Assembly (NCBI RefSeq): GCF_014203235.1
Contig: NZ_JACHIN010000008.1
Coordinates: forward strand, 411,703-475,702
Reading direction: 5' to 3'
Origin: Nonomuraea endophytica
Lineage (GTDB): Bacteria; Actinomycetota; Actinomycetes; Streptosporangiales; Streptosporangiaceae
DNA: 64,000 nucleotides
Both the position numbers and the translations under genes were made by a program. This document shows positions 49,729 through 58,240 of the stretch, one piece after another (within the stretch, counting starts at the first letter, position 1; every line of letters starts with the position of its first letter). The notes under the pieces were generated by a model, which worked only from the letters and a program-made list of their open reading frames with translations, was not told the origin of the DNA and did not search any database.

Positions 49729-51291
49729 ATGATCCACAACCTGACCCTCTCCGACGTCCTGTCCGAGCACGCGCGCAGCCGCCCCGAGACCACCGCGGTG
49801 GTCGACGGCGAACTGCGCCTCACCTACCCGCACCTGGACGCGCGGGTGTCCCGGCTGGCCAGTGCCCTGGCCGGGCGCGGGGTGGCGGCAGGGGACCGGG
49901 TGCTGTGGCTGGGACAGAACTCGCACGCCATCCTGGAACTGCTGCTGGCCTGCTCCCGCCTGGGTGCCGTCTTCTGCCCGGCCAACTGGCGGCAGTCGGC
50001 CGACGAGCTGCGCTTCGTCCTGTCCGACCTCTCGCCGAAGGTCGTGGTGTGGGAGCACTCCGACACCACCGCCGCGCTGGCGCCGGGCACCGGGCAGCGA
50101 GAGCGCTCCGAGACCAGCGCCGGGCTCGCGCCGGATGCTGGGCTGGCGGCCGTCGATCGGCCCGTGTCCTGGGTGCGGGCGGGCGAGGAGTACGAGGAGT
50201 TCCTGGCCTCGGGGGAACTCCACGACTTCCCGCCGGTCGAGGACACCGCGCCGGTGCTGGCCCTGTACACCGCCGCGTTCGACGGACGGCCGAACGCCGC
50301 GTTGCTGAGCAGCGCCGCGCTGGTGGCGCACAGCACGTCCCTGCTCGTGGTCCGCCAGATGGAGCCCGGCTTCACCTTCCTGGACAACGGGCCGCTCTTC
50401 CACGTGGGCACGATGATGTTCTGCCTGGCCACGTTGCAGATCGGCGGCACGAACGTGATCATGCCCGCGTTCGACGCCGAGGAGCTGTGCCGGCTGGTCG
50501 ACGCGGAGAAGGTGACGCAGGCGTTCCTGTTCGGGCAGATGATCGACGCCGTGGTGGCGGCCAACGCGGGCGGCAAGTACGACCTGTCCTCGCTGCGCTT
50601 CATCTCTCACTCGGCCGAGTGGGACGAGATGACCACCGTGGACGACTCGCCGTGGTGCCGCTCCAAGATGGGCGGGTACGGGCAGACGGAGGTGGGCGGC
50701 ATGCTCACCTTCCTGGGCCTGGCGCCGGGCGCGGCGGGTTTCGCGGGCCGTCCCTCGCCGCTGGTCCAGGTCCGCATCCTGGCTCCTGATGGTACGGAGC
50801 TGCCGCCGGGCGAGGTGGGCGAGATCTGCGCTCGCGGCAAGAGCCTCTTTTCCGGATATTTCGCCCGACCCGAGCTAAATGCCGCTAAGTCCGCCTACGG
50901 GTGGCACCACACCGGCGACCTCGGCCGCCGCGAACCCGACGGCACCATCACCTTCGTCGGCCCCAAACTCCGGATGATCAAGTCGGGCGCCGAGAACGTC
51001 TACCCCGCCGAGGTCGAGCGGGCGCTCAAGGCGCACCCCACCGTGGCCGACGCCGCCGTCATCGGGACGCCCGACGAGCGCTGGCACCAGGCCGTCAAGG
51101 CGGTCGTGGTGACCCGGCCCGGGAAGACGGCCACCGCGGAGGAGCTGATCGAACACGTCAGGTCCACGCTGGCCAGCTACAAGAAGCCGCGCGAGGTGGT
51201 CTTCGCCGAGGAGATCCCGAAGAAGGGGTTCACGCCCGACTACGACGCCCTCGACGAGCGCTACGGCGGCGGCAACTACCCCGGCGTGTAG
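49729..51291 (+). CDS. AMP-binding acyl-CoA ligase family protein with altered motifs
   Basis: 520-residue ANL-superfamily protein. The A3 phosphate loop, usually TSGTTGxPK, reads LYTAAFDGRPNAALL, and the C-terminal PxxxxGK catalytic lysine segment reads EIPKKGFTPDYDAL. Other core parts are normal: GYGQTEVGG (A5), GWHHTGDLGRREPDG (A7) and KSGAENVYPAEVER (A8-A10). A subfamily of actinobacterial AMP-binding proteins shares the AAFDGRPN loop, so this is not simple decay, but catalytic power and substrate are uncertain. GGAGG is 6-7 bases upstream of the ATG. Follows the luciferase-like gene by 36 bases, likely one operon. Confidence 0.85.
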   Translation: MIHNLTLSDVLSEHARSRPETTAVVDGELRLTYPHLDARVSRLASALAGRGVAAGDRVLWLGQNSHAILELLLACSRLGAVFCPANWRQSADELRFVLSDLSPKVVVWEHSDTTAALAPGTGQRERSETSAGLAPDAGLAAVDRPVSWVRAGEEYEEFLASGELHDFPPVEDTAPVLALYTAAFDGRPNAALLSSAALVAHSTSLLVVRQMEPGFTFLDNGPLFHVGTMMFCLATLQIGGTNVIMPAFDAEELCRLVDAEKVTQAFLFGQMIDAVVAANAGGKYDLSSLRFISHSAEWDEMTTVDDSPWCRSKMGGYGQTEVGGMLTFLGLAPGAAGFAGRPSPLVQVRILAPDGTELPPGEVGEICARGKSLFSGYFARPELNAAKSAYGWHHTGDLGRREPDGTITFVGPKLRMIKSGAENVYPAEVERALKAHPTVADAAVIGTPDERWHQAVKAVVVTRPGKTATAEELIEHVRSTLASYKKPREVVFAEEIPKKGFTPDYDALDERYGGGNYPGV

Positions 51292-51866
51292 TCCAGCGGG
51301 AGGCCGGCGGCGAGGTGGGCCAGAGCCCGGTCGAGCTCGGCAGGGCCGTCCATGTCCGGGTCCTTGGCCCAGTCGAACCAGACGCTCACGACGACGCCGA
51401 CGATCGCACCGGTGATGTTGCGCATCTCCGGATCGTCCGCCGGACGGCCGGACCGGCGCGCCAGCATCTCCTGGATGGTCCTGATCGCCCCGCTGACGTT
51501 CTCCAGGCTCGCCGTCCACAACTCGGGCACGGTCAGCATGAGCTTCTCGCGTTCGAGCCCTTCGGCGACCTCCTCCTCGCTCTGCGCCGCGAAGATGGCC
51601 CGCATGGCCAGGCGCATGGCCTCGACCGGGTGCAGGTCGCCGGGCAGCGCGTCCAGCGCCTCCACGAACGGCGGGAACTGGTCGAGCAGCACCAGGTCTT
51701 CCTTGGTGGCGAAGTAGCGGAAGACCGTGCTGGGCGCGACCTCGGCGGCCTCGGCGACCTGCTCGATCGTGGTGGCCGCATACCCCTGCTCGCGGAACAG
51801 GCGTAGGGCCTCCTTCTGGATCAGGGCCTTCGTCCTGGCCTTCTTGCGCTCGCGCAGCCCGCTCAT
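51276..51866 (-). CDS. TetR-family transcriptional regulator, divergent from P450
   Basis: 196-residue TetR with the N-terminus SGLRERKKARTKALIQKEAL and helix-turn-helix TTIEQVAEAAEVAPSTVFRYF (about residues 32-52). The C-terminal domain is of the acyl-CoA- or lipid-sensing size but has no recognised ligand. I chose the ATG at 51866; an ATG three codons upstream (51875) is possible. The 3' end overlaps the acyl-CoA ligase by 16 bases. It probably represses the divergent P450 gene through the AT-rich dyad at 51910-51933. Confidence 0.88.
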   Translation of the reverse strand: MSGLRERKKARTKALIQKEALRLFREQGYAATTIEQVAEAAEVAPSTVFRYFATKEDLVLLDQFPPFVEALDALPGDLHPVEAMRLAMRAIFAAQSEEEVAEGLEREKLMLTVPELWTASLENVSGAIRTIQEMLARRSGRPADDPEMRNITGAIVGVVVSVWFDWAKDPDMDGPAELDRALAHLAAGLPLDYTPG

Positions 51867-51909
51867 GATCCCCATTCTGCCGCTCCACGACGTCTCCTAC
51901 AAAATGGTG

Positions 51910-51933
51910 GTCAACTTTGAAATAGAAGTCTAC
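51910..51933. promoter_or_regulatory. Imperfect dyad in the tetR/P450 gap
   Basis: GTCAACTT (51910-51917) and AAGTCTAC (51926-51933), 6 of 8 bases complementary, with an 8-base spacer. It lies in an AT-rich island just before TACTCT, a -10-like element 7 bases upstream of the P450 ATG. The P450 gene has no Shine-Dalgarno, which fits a leaderless transcript. Confidence 0.4.
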
Positions 51934-51943
51934 TCTCAAAATT

Positions 51944-53074
51944 ATGGAATTCCCGAAGACGTTCACGAACCGCCCCGAGCTGCCCCTCACCCGCGTGGCG
52001 TCCTACGACGGCCACCCCGGCTGGCTGGTCACCCGGCACGCCACGGTCAGGCAGGTGCTGGCCGACCCGCGTTTCAGCGCCCGGCAGGAGCTCCGGCGCC
52101 CGATGTTCAGGCCGGTGCGGGTCAACGGGCCCCGCGAGCCGGCCGCGCCCGGCTGGTTCTCCGCCATGGACGCGCCCGAGCACACCCGCTACCGGCGCCA
52201 CCTGCACACCTGGTTCAGCGCCCGCAACCTCAGGAGGCTCGAGCCCCGGGTCACCGAGATCGCCCGCGAGCTCCTGGACGCCATGGACGACCCGGCCGAC
52301 CTGGTCCGCGACTACGCGCTTCCGCTGCCGTCCCGGGTGATCTGCGAGGTCCTCGGCGTGCCGTACGCCGACCACGAGTTCTTCGAGGCCGAGACCGCGA
52401 TCGTCGCCGCCTACGAGCCGGAGTCCGCCGGGGCCGCCATGATCCGGCTGGCCGCCTACATGCGCGAGCTGGTCGAGCGCGGGCCGGAGGACGGCGTGCT
52501 GGCCGAGCTGATCGAGAACGGCAGCGGCCTCACCCACGAGGAGCTCGCCAACATCGGCCTCGGCCTGCTGACCGCCGGGCACGAGACGACCGCGCACATG
52601 ATCTCGCTCGGCGTGCTCGCGCTGCTGGAGCATCCTGACCAGCTCGCCGCACTGGCCGCCGATCCGGACCTGATGGACCCGGCCGTCGAGGAACTGCTGC
52701 GCTACCTGTCGATCCTGCACCTGGGCGCGCCCAACCGGGTCGCGCTGGAGGACGTGGAGCTCGACGGGGTCGTGGTCCGGGCGGGCGAGACGGTGACCGT
52801 CAGCCTGCCCGCCGCCAACCGCGACCCCGAGGTGTTCACCGGCCCGGAGCACCTCGACCTCGCCCGCCCCGAGGCGCGCGAGAACCTCGGCTTCGGCCAC
52901 GGCGCCCACCTGTGCCTCGGCCACAACCTCGCCCGGATGGAGATGGCCGTCGCCTACCGGGAGCTGTTCGCGCGCCGGCCCACGCTGCGGCTGGCCGTAC
53001 CGTCTGAGCAGGTCGTGCTGCGGACGGACGCGGTGGTGTTCGGCGCGGTCAGCATCCCCGTGACCTGGGACTAG
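51944..53074 (+). CDS. Cytochrome P450
   Basis: 376-residue soluble bacterial P450. The heme-binding loop FGHGAHLCLGHNLAR puts the thiolate ligand at Cys324. The I-helix oxygen-activating motif is AGHETTAH, the K-helix ExxR is EELLR, and the C-helix region is HTRYRRHLHTWF. No membrane anchor, so it needs ferredoxin and reductase partners, which are not in the window. It is divergent from a TetR gene and next to acyl-CoA activation and cyclase genes; a substrate of alicyclic or steroid type is a guess from context. Confidence 0.95.
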   Translation: MEFPKTFTNRPELPLTRVASYDGHPGWLVTRHATVRQVLADPRFSARQELRRPMFRPVRVNGPREPAAPGWFSAMDAPEHTRYRRHLHTWFSARNLRRLEPRVTEIARELLDAMDDPADLVRDYALPLPSRVICEVLGVPYADHEFFEAETAIVAAYEPESAGAAMIRLAAYMRELVERGPEDGVLAELIENGSGLTHEELANIGLGLLTAGHETTAHMISLGVLALLEHPDQLAALAADPDLMDPAVEELLRYLSILHLGAPNRVALEDVELDGVVVRAGETVTVSLPAANRDPEVFTGPEHLDLARPEARENLGFGHGAHLCLGHNLARMEMAVAYRELFARRPTLRLAVPSEQVVLRTDAVVFGAVSIPVTWD

Positions 53075-53955
53075 AGGATCGCGAGCGGGTTGAGCGGGCT
53101 CGCGGTGCCCCCCTCCAGCCGCAGCGGCGCCGCGACGAACACGAAGTCGGTACGGCCGGCCGCCGCGAGCTCCTCCAGCCAGAGCATCTCGACGAGGTGG
53201 ATGCCGTGGCGGTGCAGCAGGATCAGGTGGAGATCGTCCTCCAGCTCCTCGTCGGCGCGCTGGTGCTCGTTCAGCCCGCCGATAGCCGCGTTGTCGCAGG
53301 CCACGACGGCCACGTCGCGCGCGGCCAGCCACCGCCCCGCGTCGGCGGACAGGCCGGGCTGCCCCGACCAGTACTCGTCGGGCGAGCGCCCCCACACCAG
53401 CGGCCACCCGGTACGGATCACCGCCACGTCACCGGGCGAGACGTCCGCGACGGCGGCCAGTTCCTCCGGCGTGATCCGGTGCCCGGCGAGCAGGTGCTCC
53501 ACCCCCAGGTGGCGCGGCACGTCGAAGAGCACGCCCTTCGCCACCACCCCGCCCACCTGGTCGATCCCGCACTTCTTGGCCCCGTAGGAGCGGACTTCGG
53601 CGGCCGGGTGCCCGTTGTACAGTTCGTCGCCCGACCACATGTGGCACAGCGCGTCCATGTGGGTGGTGGTGCCGTGCGCGGAGACGATAAGCGCGTCGTC
53701 GGCCATCCGCAGGCCGGCGCCGACCGGCCGGGCGCCGGCGGCGAAGTCGGCGCCGTCGATGGACATGTAGTGCTGCGGCAGCGGCCTGCCGCGCAGGTGG
53801 GGGCCGCGGCGTCCGATCGGGGCGGCCAGGCTGACCACCTGGCCGGTGACGGCGGCGCGCAGCGCGCTCAGGACGGCGGGGCCGTTCAGGAGGTTGAGAG
53901 TGCCGCGCTGATCGTCTGGGCCGAAGCGGCCCCAGTTGTTAGGCTCGGAAACCAA
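53071..53955 (-). CDS. Cyclase-family (kynurenine formamidase-like) metal hydrolase
   Basis: 294-residue cyclase-family hydrolase. The metal-binding motif HGTTTHMDALCHM fits HxGTHxDxPxH in the family form, and GDVAVIRTGWP and LVEMLWLEEL follow. It begins SEPNNWGRFGPDDQRGTLNL, typical for actinobacterial members. Such enzymes open cyclic imides, amides or lactone-like rings. I favour the TTG at 53955, which has AAAGGAAG upstream; the ATG at 53973 has no Shine-Dalgarno and would put the operator box inside the coding sequence. Its end overlaps the P450 stop by 4 bases. Confidence 0.85.
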   Translation of the reverse strand: MVSEPNNWGRFGPDDQRGTLNLLNGPAVLSALRAAVTGQVVSLAAPIGRRGPHLRGRPLPQHYMSIDGADFAAGARPVGAGLRMADDALIVSAHGTTTHMDALCHMWSGDELYNGHPAAEVRSYGAKKCGIDQVGGVVAKGVLFDVPRHLGVEHLLAGHRITPEELAAVADVSPGDVAVIRTGWPLVWGRSPDEYWSGQPGLSADAGRWLAARDVAVVACDNAAIGGLNEHQRADEELEDDLHLILLHRHGIHLVEMLWLEELAAAGRTDFVFVAAPLRLEGGTASPLNPLAIL

Positions 53956-53968
53956 GTAAGCGCTTCCT
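53955..53968. promoter_or_regulatory. Degenerate KstR2-like box between cyclase and serine hydrolase
   Basis: AGTAAGCGCTTCCT agrees with AnCAAGnnCTTGnT at 8 of 10 fixed positions; both mismatches are symmetric (C to T, G to C). The core TAAGCGCTTC contains the perfect palindrome AAGCGCTT. The 29-base divergent gap leaves little room, so one bound repressor would block both promoters. Confidence 0.5.
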
Positions 53969-53984
53969 TTCATGCGGAGGTCTG

Positions 53985-55130
53985 ATGCACTGCGATCCCC
54001 GGTTCTCGCGGGTGCGCGAGGTGTTCGAGCGGCAGTTCGCCGACGGCGAGGAACTTGGGGCGGCCTTCGCCGTCTACCTGGACGGCGAACTCGTCGTGGA
54101 CCTGTGGGGCGGCGCCGCCGACCGGCACACGGGCCGCGCGTGGGAGGCGGACACGCCCGTCTTCGCCTACTCCTGCACGAAAGCGCTGACCGCCGCCGTC
54201 GCGCTGAGCGTGATCGACGACGTCACCGCGCCCGTCACCCGCTTCTGGCCGGAGTTCGCCACGCCGGAGACGACCGTGGAGCATCTGCTCACTCACCAGG
54301 CGGGGCTGCCGGTGATCGAGGATCCGGTGCCCGTCGAGTCGTTCGAGGATCTGCCCGCCATCGCCGCCCGCCTCGCGGGCCAGCGCCCCATCTGGCAGCC
54401 CGGCACCGCCCACGGCTACCACGCGCTGACCTACGGTTTCCTGGTCGGCGAGGTGGTGCGCCGGGTCACCGGCCGTTCGATCGGCTCGCTGGTGGCCTCG
54501 GAGATCGCCGGCCCGCACGCCCTGGACCTCTGGGTGGGCGCCCCTGACGACGTGATCGACCGCGCCGCCCGTCTCACCACCCGCCCCCCATCCGGTACGG
54601 CTCCCGCCGCCTCCGGTACGGCTCCCGCCCCCGCGATGCCCCCCGACACCCCCGCGTCCCAGGCAGCCCTTGACCCGGACAGCCTCATGAACCGCGCCCT
54701 CGGCAACCCCGGCATGAACCTGCTCAAAGGCGGCGCCAACCACCCCGTCGTCCTGCGCGCCGGCTGGCCCGGGGCTGGCGTGGTCACCACCGCGAAGGGA
54801 TTGGCCGGCTTCTACCGCACCCTGATCGCCGGCGACCTCCTCCCCCAGGACCGCCTCAAGGACGCGCTGCGCCGCCGCGTGGAAGGGCCGGACCGGGTCC
54901 TGCTCATGGACAGCTCGTTCGGCCTCGGCTTCTCCCGCCCCTCGACGACCTTCCTCACCCCGCCCAAGGCGGTGGAGGCGTTCGGCCACGGCGGCCTGGG
55001 CGGCTCCCTGGGCCTCGGCGACCCGGCGCGCGGCCTGGCCCTGGCCTACGTCATGAACCGCCTGGCCGGCAGCATGACGGGCAGCCTGCGCGCGTACCGC
55101 CTGACCGAAGCCGTCTACGCCTCCCTCTGA
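53985..55130 (+). CDS. Serine hydrolase, beta-lactamase-like (class C/EstB family)
   Basis: 381-residue serine hydrolase with SxxK as SCTK (FAYSCTKALTAAVAL, about residue 63), a YxN-like motif in HGYHALTYGFL, and GHGGLGGSLG in place of the KTG motif. EstB-type family members are esterases or lactonases rather than beta-lactamases. No signal peptide; so a cytoplasmic esterase is likely. GGAGG is 4 bases before the ATG. It is divergent from the cyclase gene under a common box and may hydrolyse a lactone or ester in the same pathway. A short Pro/Ala/Thr-rich insertion lies at about residues 200-225. Confidence 0.88.
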   Translation: MHCDPRFSRVREVFERQFADGEELGAAFAVYLDGELVVDLWGGAADRHTGRAWEADTPVFAYSCTKALTAAVALSVIDDVTAPVTRFWPEFATPETTVEHLLTHQAGLPVIEDPVPVESFEDLPAIAARLAGQRPIWQPGTAHGYHALTYGFLVGEVVRRVTGRSIGSLVASEIAGPHALDLWVGAPDDVIDRAARLTTRPPSGTAPAASGTAPAPAMPPDTPASQAALDPDSLMNRALGNPGMNLLKGGANHPVVLRAGWPGAGVVTTAKGLAGFYRTLIAGDLLPQDRLKDALRRRVEGPDRVLLMDSSFGLGFSRPSTTFLTPPKAVEAFGHGGLGGSLGLGDPARGLALAYVMNRLAGSMTGSLRAYRLTEAVYASL

Positions 55131-55135
55131 CGGGC

Positions 55136-55930
55136 TCACTGCATGGTGATGCCGCCGCTCACCGACAGCGTCTGCCCGGTGATGTAGGCGGCCCGATCGG
55201 TGCACAGGTAGGTGACCAGCCCGGCCACGTCGGCCGGTTCGCCGAGGCGGCGGAGCGGGATGCTCTTGGCGATCTTCTCGACCAGGCCGGGCTTCTCCTC
55301 CGCCACCCGGCGCAGCATCGGGGTGTCCGTCGGCCCTGGGCAGACCACGTTGGAGGTGACGTTGCCCCGCGCCGCCTCCCTGGCCAGCGTCTTGGCCAGG
55401 CCGAACAGGCCCGCCTTGGTGGCCGCGTAAGCGCCCTCGCCGCCGGAGCCGGCCCGCGCGCCGTCCGAGGAGACGAACACCAGCCGACCCCACTCGCGCT
55501 CCAGCATCCCCGGCAGCAGCAGCTTGGTGAGCAGCATGGGCGCGCGCAGGTTGACCAGCCACATGAGGTCCCAGGCGGCCGGGTCGCTGTCGACGAACGG
55601 CTCCACGATCGACACCCCCGCGTTGTGCACGAGGATGTCCACCGCCCCGACGCCCTCGCAGAACTCGGCGACGGAGTTGGCGTCGGCCAGGTCCACCCGG
55701 CGCGCCTCCGCCCGTCCTGGCCCCTCCGACCAGGCGGTCCCTCCGGAGTCCACGACCCACGGGAACGTGTGCGCCAGTTCGGCCGCCACCTTGTCCGCCG
55801 TCTCCTGCTGGACGTCGGCCACGACCACGTGCGCGCCGAGCGACACGAGATCCGCGCAGATGGCGGCCCCGATGGCCCCGGCCCCGCCGGTCACCACCGC
55901 CCGCCGCCCATCCAGCCGCAGTCCTTCCAT
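55136..55930 (-). CDS. Short-chain dehydrogenase/reductase (SDR)
   Basis: 264-residue classical SDR: GGAGAIGAAICADL (NAD-binding), NAG in VHNAGVSIVEPF, and Ser plus YAATK (FVSSDGARAGSGGEGAYAATKAG) as the catalytic set. The C-terminus PLRRLGEPADVAGLVTYL and SGGITMQ is typical of 3-hydroxyacyl-CoA or steroid dehydrogenases. I chose the ATG at 55930, with GAGG 8 bases upstream; the GTG at 55939 overlaps the stop of the isochorismatase-like gene. Co-transcribed with that gene. Confidence 0.9.
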   Translation of the reverse strand: MEGLRLDGRRAVVTGGAGAIGAAICADLVSLGAHVVVADVQQETADKVAAELAHTFPWVVDSGGTAWSEGPGRAEARRVDLADANSVAEFCEGVGAVDILVHNAGVSIVEPFVDSDPAAWDLMWLVNLRAPMLLTKLLLPGMLEREWGRLVFVSSDGARAGSGGEGAYAATKAGLFGLAKTLAREAARGNVTSNVVCPGPTDTPMLRRVAEEKPGLVEKIAKSIPLRRLGEPADVAGLVTYLCTDRAAYITGQTLSVSGGITMQ

Positions 55931-55935
55931 CTCCC

Positions 55936-56547
55936 TCACCTCTTCCGCTCAGGAGCACCGCCCCACGCCGCGACGAGGTCCGCGGCGCTCACGCGGGTGG
56001 CCAGCAGTCCCAGTGTGTGCTTCAGTACGGCCGCCGCATAGTCGTCCGGCACCCCCGCCACCGCGTCCCTGACCACGCTCACCCGGTAGCCGAGGTTGAC
56101 CGCCTCCAGGGCCAGGCCGGGGATGCCGAGGTTGAGCGAGACCCCTGTCGCCACGACGGTGGTGACGCCGAGGGAGCGCAGCGTCGTGTCCAGCGAGGTG
56201 CCGGTGAACGGCGAGAAGCCGTGGTGGCGCCGGTTCTCCAGGTCGCCGGGGGCCATCAGCCCGTCGAGCACCTCCACGGCCGCGGTGCCCTCCAGCATGT
56301 GCCCGGGGTCGCGGAGCAGTCCGGCGATGAACGGGCAGTTGTCGGTGTGCGAGCCGGCCCGGTCGGCGCGGAAGGCGGCGGTGCAGTGGATGACGGGTAT
56401 CCCGGCGGCCCGTGCGGCGTCCAGGACGGCCGTGGTGTTCGCGACGACGTCGTGTTTGTCGCAGGCGGCGACCAGTTCCGGAAATTTCGTGAGATCGCCG
56501 ATGACACCCCGCTGCATCTCCATCACCAGCACAGCCGTTCCGCCCAT
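55936..56547 (-). CDS. Isochorismatase-fold protein with altered catalytic triad
   Basis: 203-residue isochorismatase-like protein. The family usually has Asp (as in DMQ), Lys and Cys. Here the first motif is VLVMEMQRG (Glu for Asp), the central part is NRRHHGFSPFTGT (no obvious Lys), and the cysteine loop reads VVATGVSLNLGIPGLA with Ser instead of Cys. Amidohydrolase chemistry through a thioester is therefore unlikely. It may hydrolyse by another mechanism, as Cys-less members do, or be a non-enzymatic partner. It has a near-consensus KstR2 box 12-25 bases before the ATG and is the first gene of a unit with the SDR. Confidence 0.88.
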   Translation of the reverse strand: MGGTAVLVMEMQRGVIGDLTKFPELVAACDKHDVVANTTAVLDAARAAGIPVIHCTAAFRADRAGSHTDNCPFIAGLLRDPGHMLEGTAAVEVLDGLMAPGDLENRRHHGFSPFTGTSLDTTLRSLGVTTVVATGVSLNLGIPGLALEAVNLGYRVSVVRDAVAGVPDDYAAAVLKHTLGLLATRVSAADLVAAWGGAPERKR

Positions 56548-56558
56548 CCAGACCTCCA

Positions 56559-56572
56559 GCCAAGCGCTTGCT
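56559..56572. promoter_or_regulatory. KstR2-like box before the isochorismatase/SDR unit
   Basis: GCCAAGCGCTTGCT fits AnCAAGnnCTTGnT at 9 of 10 fixed positions, with a perfect CAAGCGCTTG core (56561-56570). It is located directly upstream of the isochorismatase-like ATG (56547), like the box at fadA6. Confidence 0.72.
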
Positions 56573-56607
56573 TGTCTCGGAGCCTAACATCACGCGCGCG
56601 GGGAACG

Positions 56608-58194
56608 TCAGTCCCGCGGCAGCGGGGAGGACGGGGCGTCCTCGTCGCCCACCACGCGCTTGATCGCCACCCACAGACCGTAGGGATGCCCCCGCACCGG
56701 CAGCGGCCCGGCGCCCGGGTCCGACCGCAGCTCCTTCACCAGGGCCACGCACATCAGCATCATCACCACCACGAACGGCAGCGCGATGATGATCGTGGCC
56801 TGCTGCAGCCCGGTCAGGCCGCCGGAGATCAGCAGGACCACCGCCACCGCCCCGATCAGCACGCCCCACACGATCACCAGGGGCCGCGGCGGATGCAGGG
56901 AGCCGCGGGTGGACAGCGAGCCGAGCACGAGCGAGGCCGAGTCGGCGCCGCTGACGAAGTAGAGCGCGATGAGGACCACGGCCACGACGGTGGTGACGGC
57001 GGCCAGCGGCAGGTCGTCCAGCAGGGCGAACAGCGCGGCCTCCGAGCCCTTCGCGATGGCGGGGGCGAAGTCGGCGGTCCCGGCGCGCTGCATGGTCAGC
57101 GCGCTGCCGCCGCTCACGCAGAACCACAGGACGCTGACCGCGCTCGGCACCAGCATGACGCCCACGATGAACTCCCTGATCGTGCGCCCGCGCGAGATGC
57201 GCGCGATGAACGCGCCGACGAACGGCGCCCACGACAGCCACCACGCCCAGTAGAAGATCGTCCAGGTGCCCAGCCACTCCTTGCTGGTGAACGCGCCGGT
57301 CCGGGTGGACATGGCGATGAGGTCGGACAGGTAGCCGCCGATCGAGGCGGGAACCAGGTCGAGGATGGCGACCGTGGGGCCGAAGACGAAGATGACGAGG
57401 GCCAGCGCCAGCGCCAGGTACACGTTCACGGTGCTCAGCCACTGCACGCCCCCGTGCACCCCGGTCGCGGCCGAGATCACGAAGCACAGGGTCAGCACCA
57501 CGATGATGATCACCTCGGCGCGCCGGCCGCTGAAGTCGAAGAGCTCGTTGAGCCCGTACTCCACCTGCAGGGCGCCGAGTCCGAGGCTGGTGGCGGTGCC
57601 GAAGACGGTGGCGAGGATGGCCAGCAGGTCCAGGACCCGGCCGATGCCCTTGCGCCGGCCGAACAGCGGCTCGAACGCGGCGCTGAACTGGTTGCCGCGC
57701 CCCTTGCGGAACGTCGAGTACGCCAGCGCCAGGCCGGTGATCGCGTAGATGGCCCAGGGGTGCAGGGTCCAGTGGAAGAGCGTGTACTCCATGGCCGTGC
57801 GCGCGGCGTCGGCGGTGCCCGTCTGGACGCCGATGCCGGGCGGCGGCTTGAAGTAGTGGGTCAGCGGCTCGGCGACGCCGTAGAACATGAGGCCGATGCC
57901 CATGCCGGCGGCGAACATCATCGCCATCCAGGCCAGCGTGGTGAACTCGGGGGTGTCGTCGTCGCGGCCGAGCCGTACCTTGCCATAGCGGCCGGCGGCG
58001 AGCACGAGCGCGAGCACCAGGAAGAAGTCGGCGGCCACCACGAACACCCAGCCGCAGTTGGCCAGGACCCAGCCCAGGGCGCTCTCGCCGACGGCGTTCA
58101 GCGACCCTGCGGAGACGGCGCCCCAGATCACGACGCCGAGCAGCAGGACCACGGCGATCGTGAACAACGGGACATCGGGCTTGTGCGTTCTCAT
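56608..58194 (-). CDS. BCCT-family transporter
   Basis: 528-residue betaine/carnitine/choline-type secondary transporter with 12 predicted membrane segments. Family motifs are GMGIGLMFYGVAEPL (about residues 94-108) and the Trp-rich WTIFYWAWWLSWAPFVGAFI with RGRTIREF after it. The G-rich segment GMGIGL fits the Na+-independent/dependent groups without deciding the ion. Substrates are quaternary amines or other zwitterions. Its position in a catabolic region may mean uptake of a substrate such as carnitine or choline, or simple osmoprotection. It lies 60 bases downstream of the isochorismatase start in the opposite sense of the operator, so its own promoter is expected upstream of 58194. Confidence 0.93.
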   Translation of the reverse strand: MRTHKPDVPLFTIAVVLLLGVVIWGAVSAGSLNAVGESALGWVLANCGWVFVVAADFFLVLALVLAAGRYGKVRLGRDDDTPEFTTLAWMAMMFAAGMGIGLMFYGVAEPLTHYFKPPPGIGVQTGTADAARTAMEYTLFHWTLHPWAIYAITGLALAYSTFRKGRGNQFSAAFEPLFGRRKGIGRVLDLLAILATVFGTATSLGLGALQVEYGLNELFDFSGRRAEVIIIVVLTLCFVISAATGVHGGVQWLSTVNVYLALALALVIFVFGPTVAILDLVPASIGGYLSDLIAMSTRTGAFTSKEWLGTWTIFYWAWWLSWAPFVGAFIARISRGRTIREFIVGVMLVPSAVSVLWFCVSGGSALTMQRAGTADFAPAIAKGSEAALFALLDDLPLAAVTTVVAVVLIALYFVSGADSASLVLGSLSTRGSLHPPRPLVIVWGVLIGAVAVVLLISGGLTGLQQATIIIALPFVVVMMLMCVALVKELRSDPGAGPLPVRGHPYGLWVAIKRVVGDEDAPSSPLPRD

Positions 58195-58240
58195 TACGCA
58201 GCGTCATACCCCAATAACGGAGGGCGAAATATCGCGTCGC

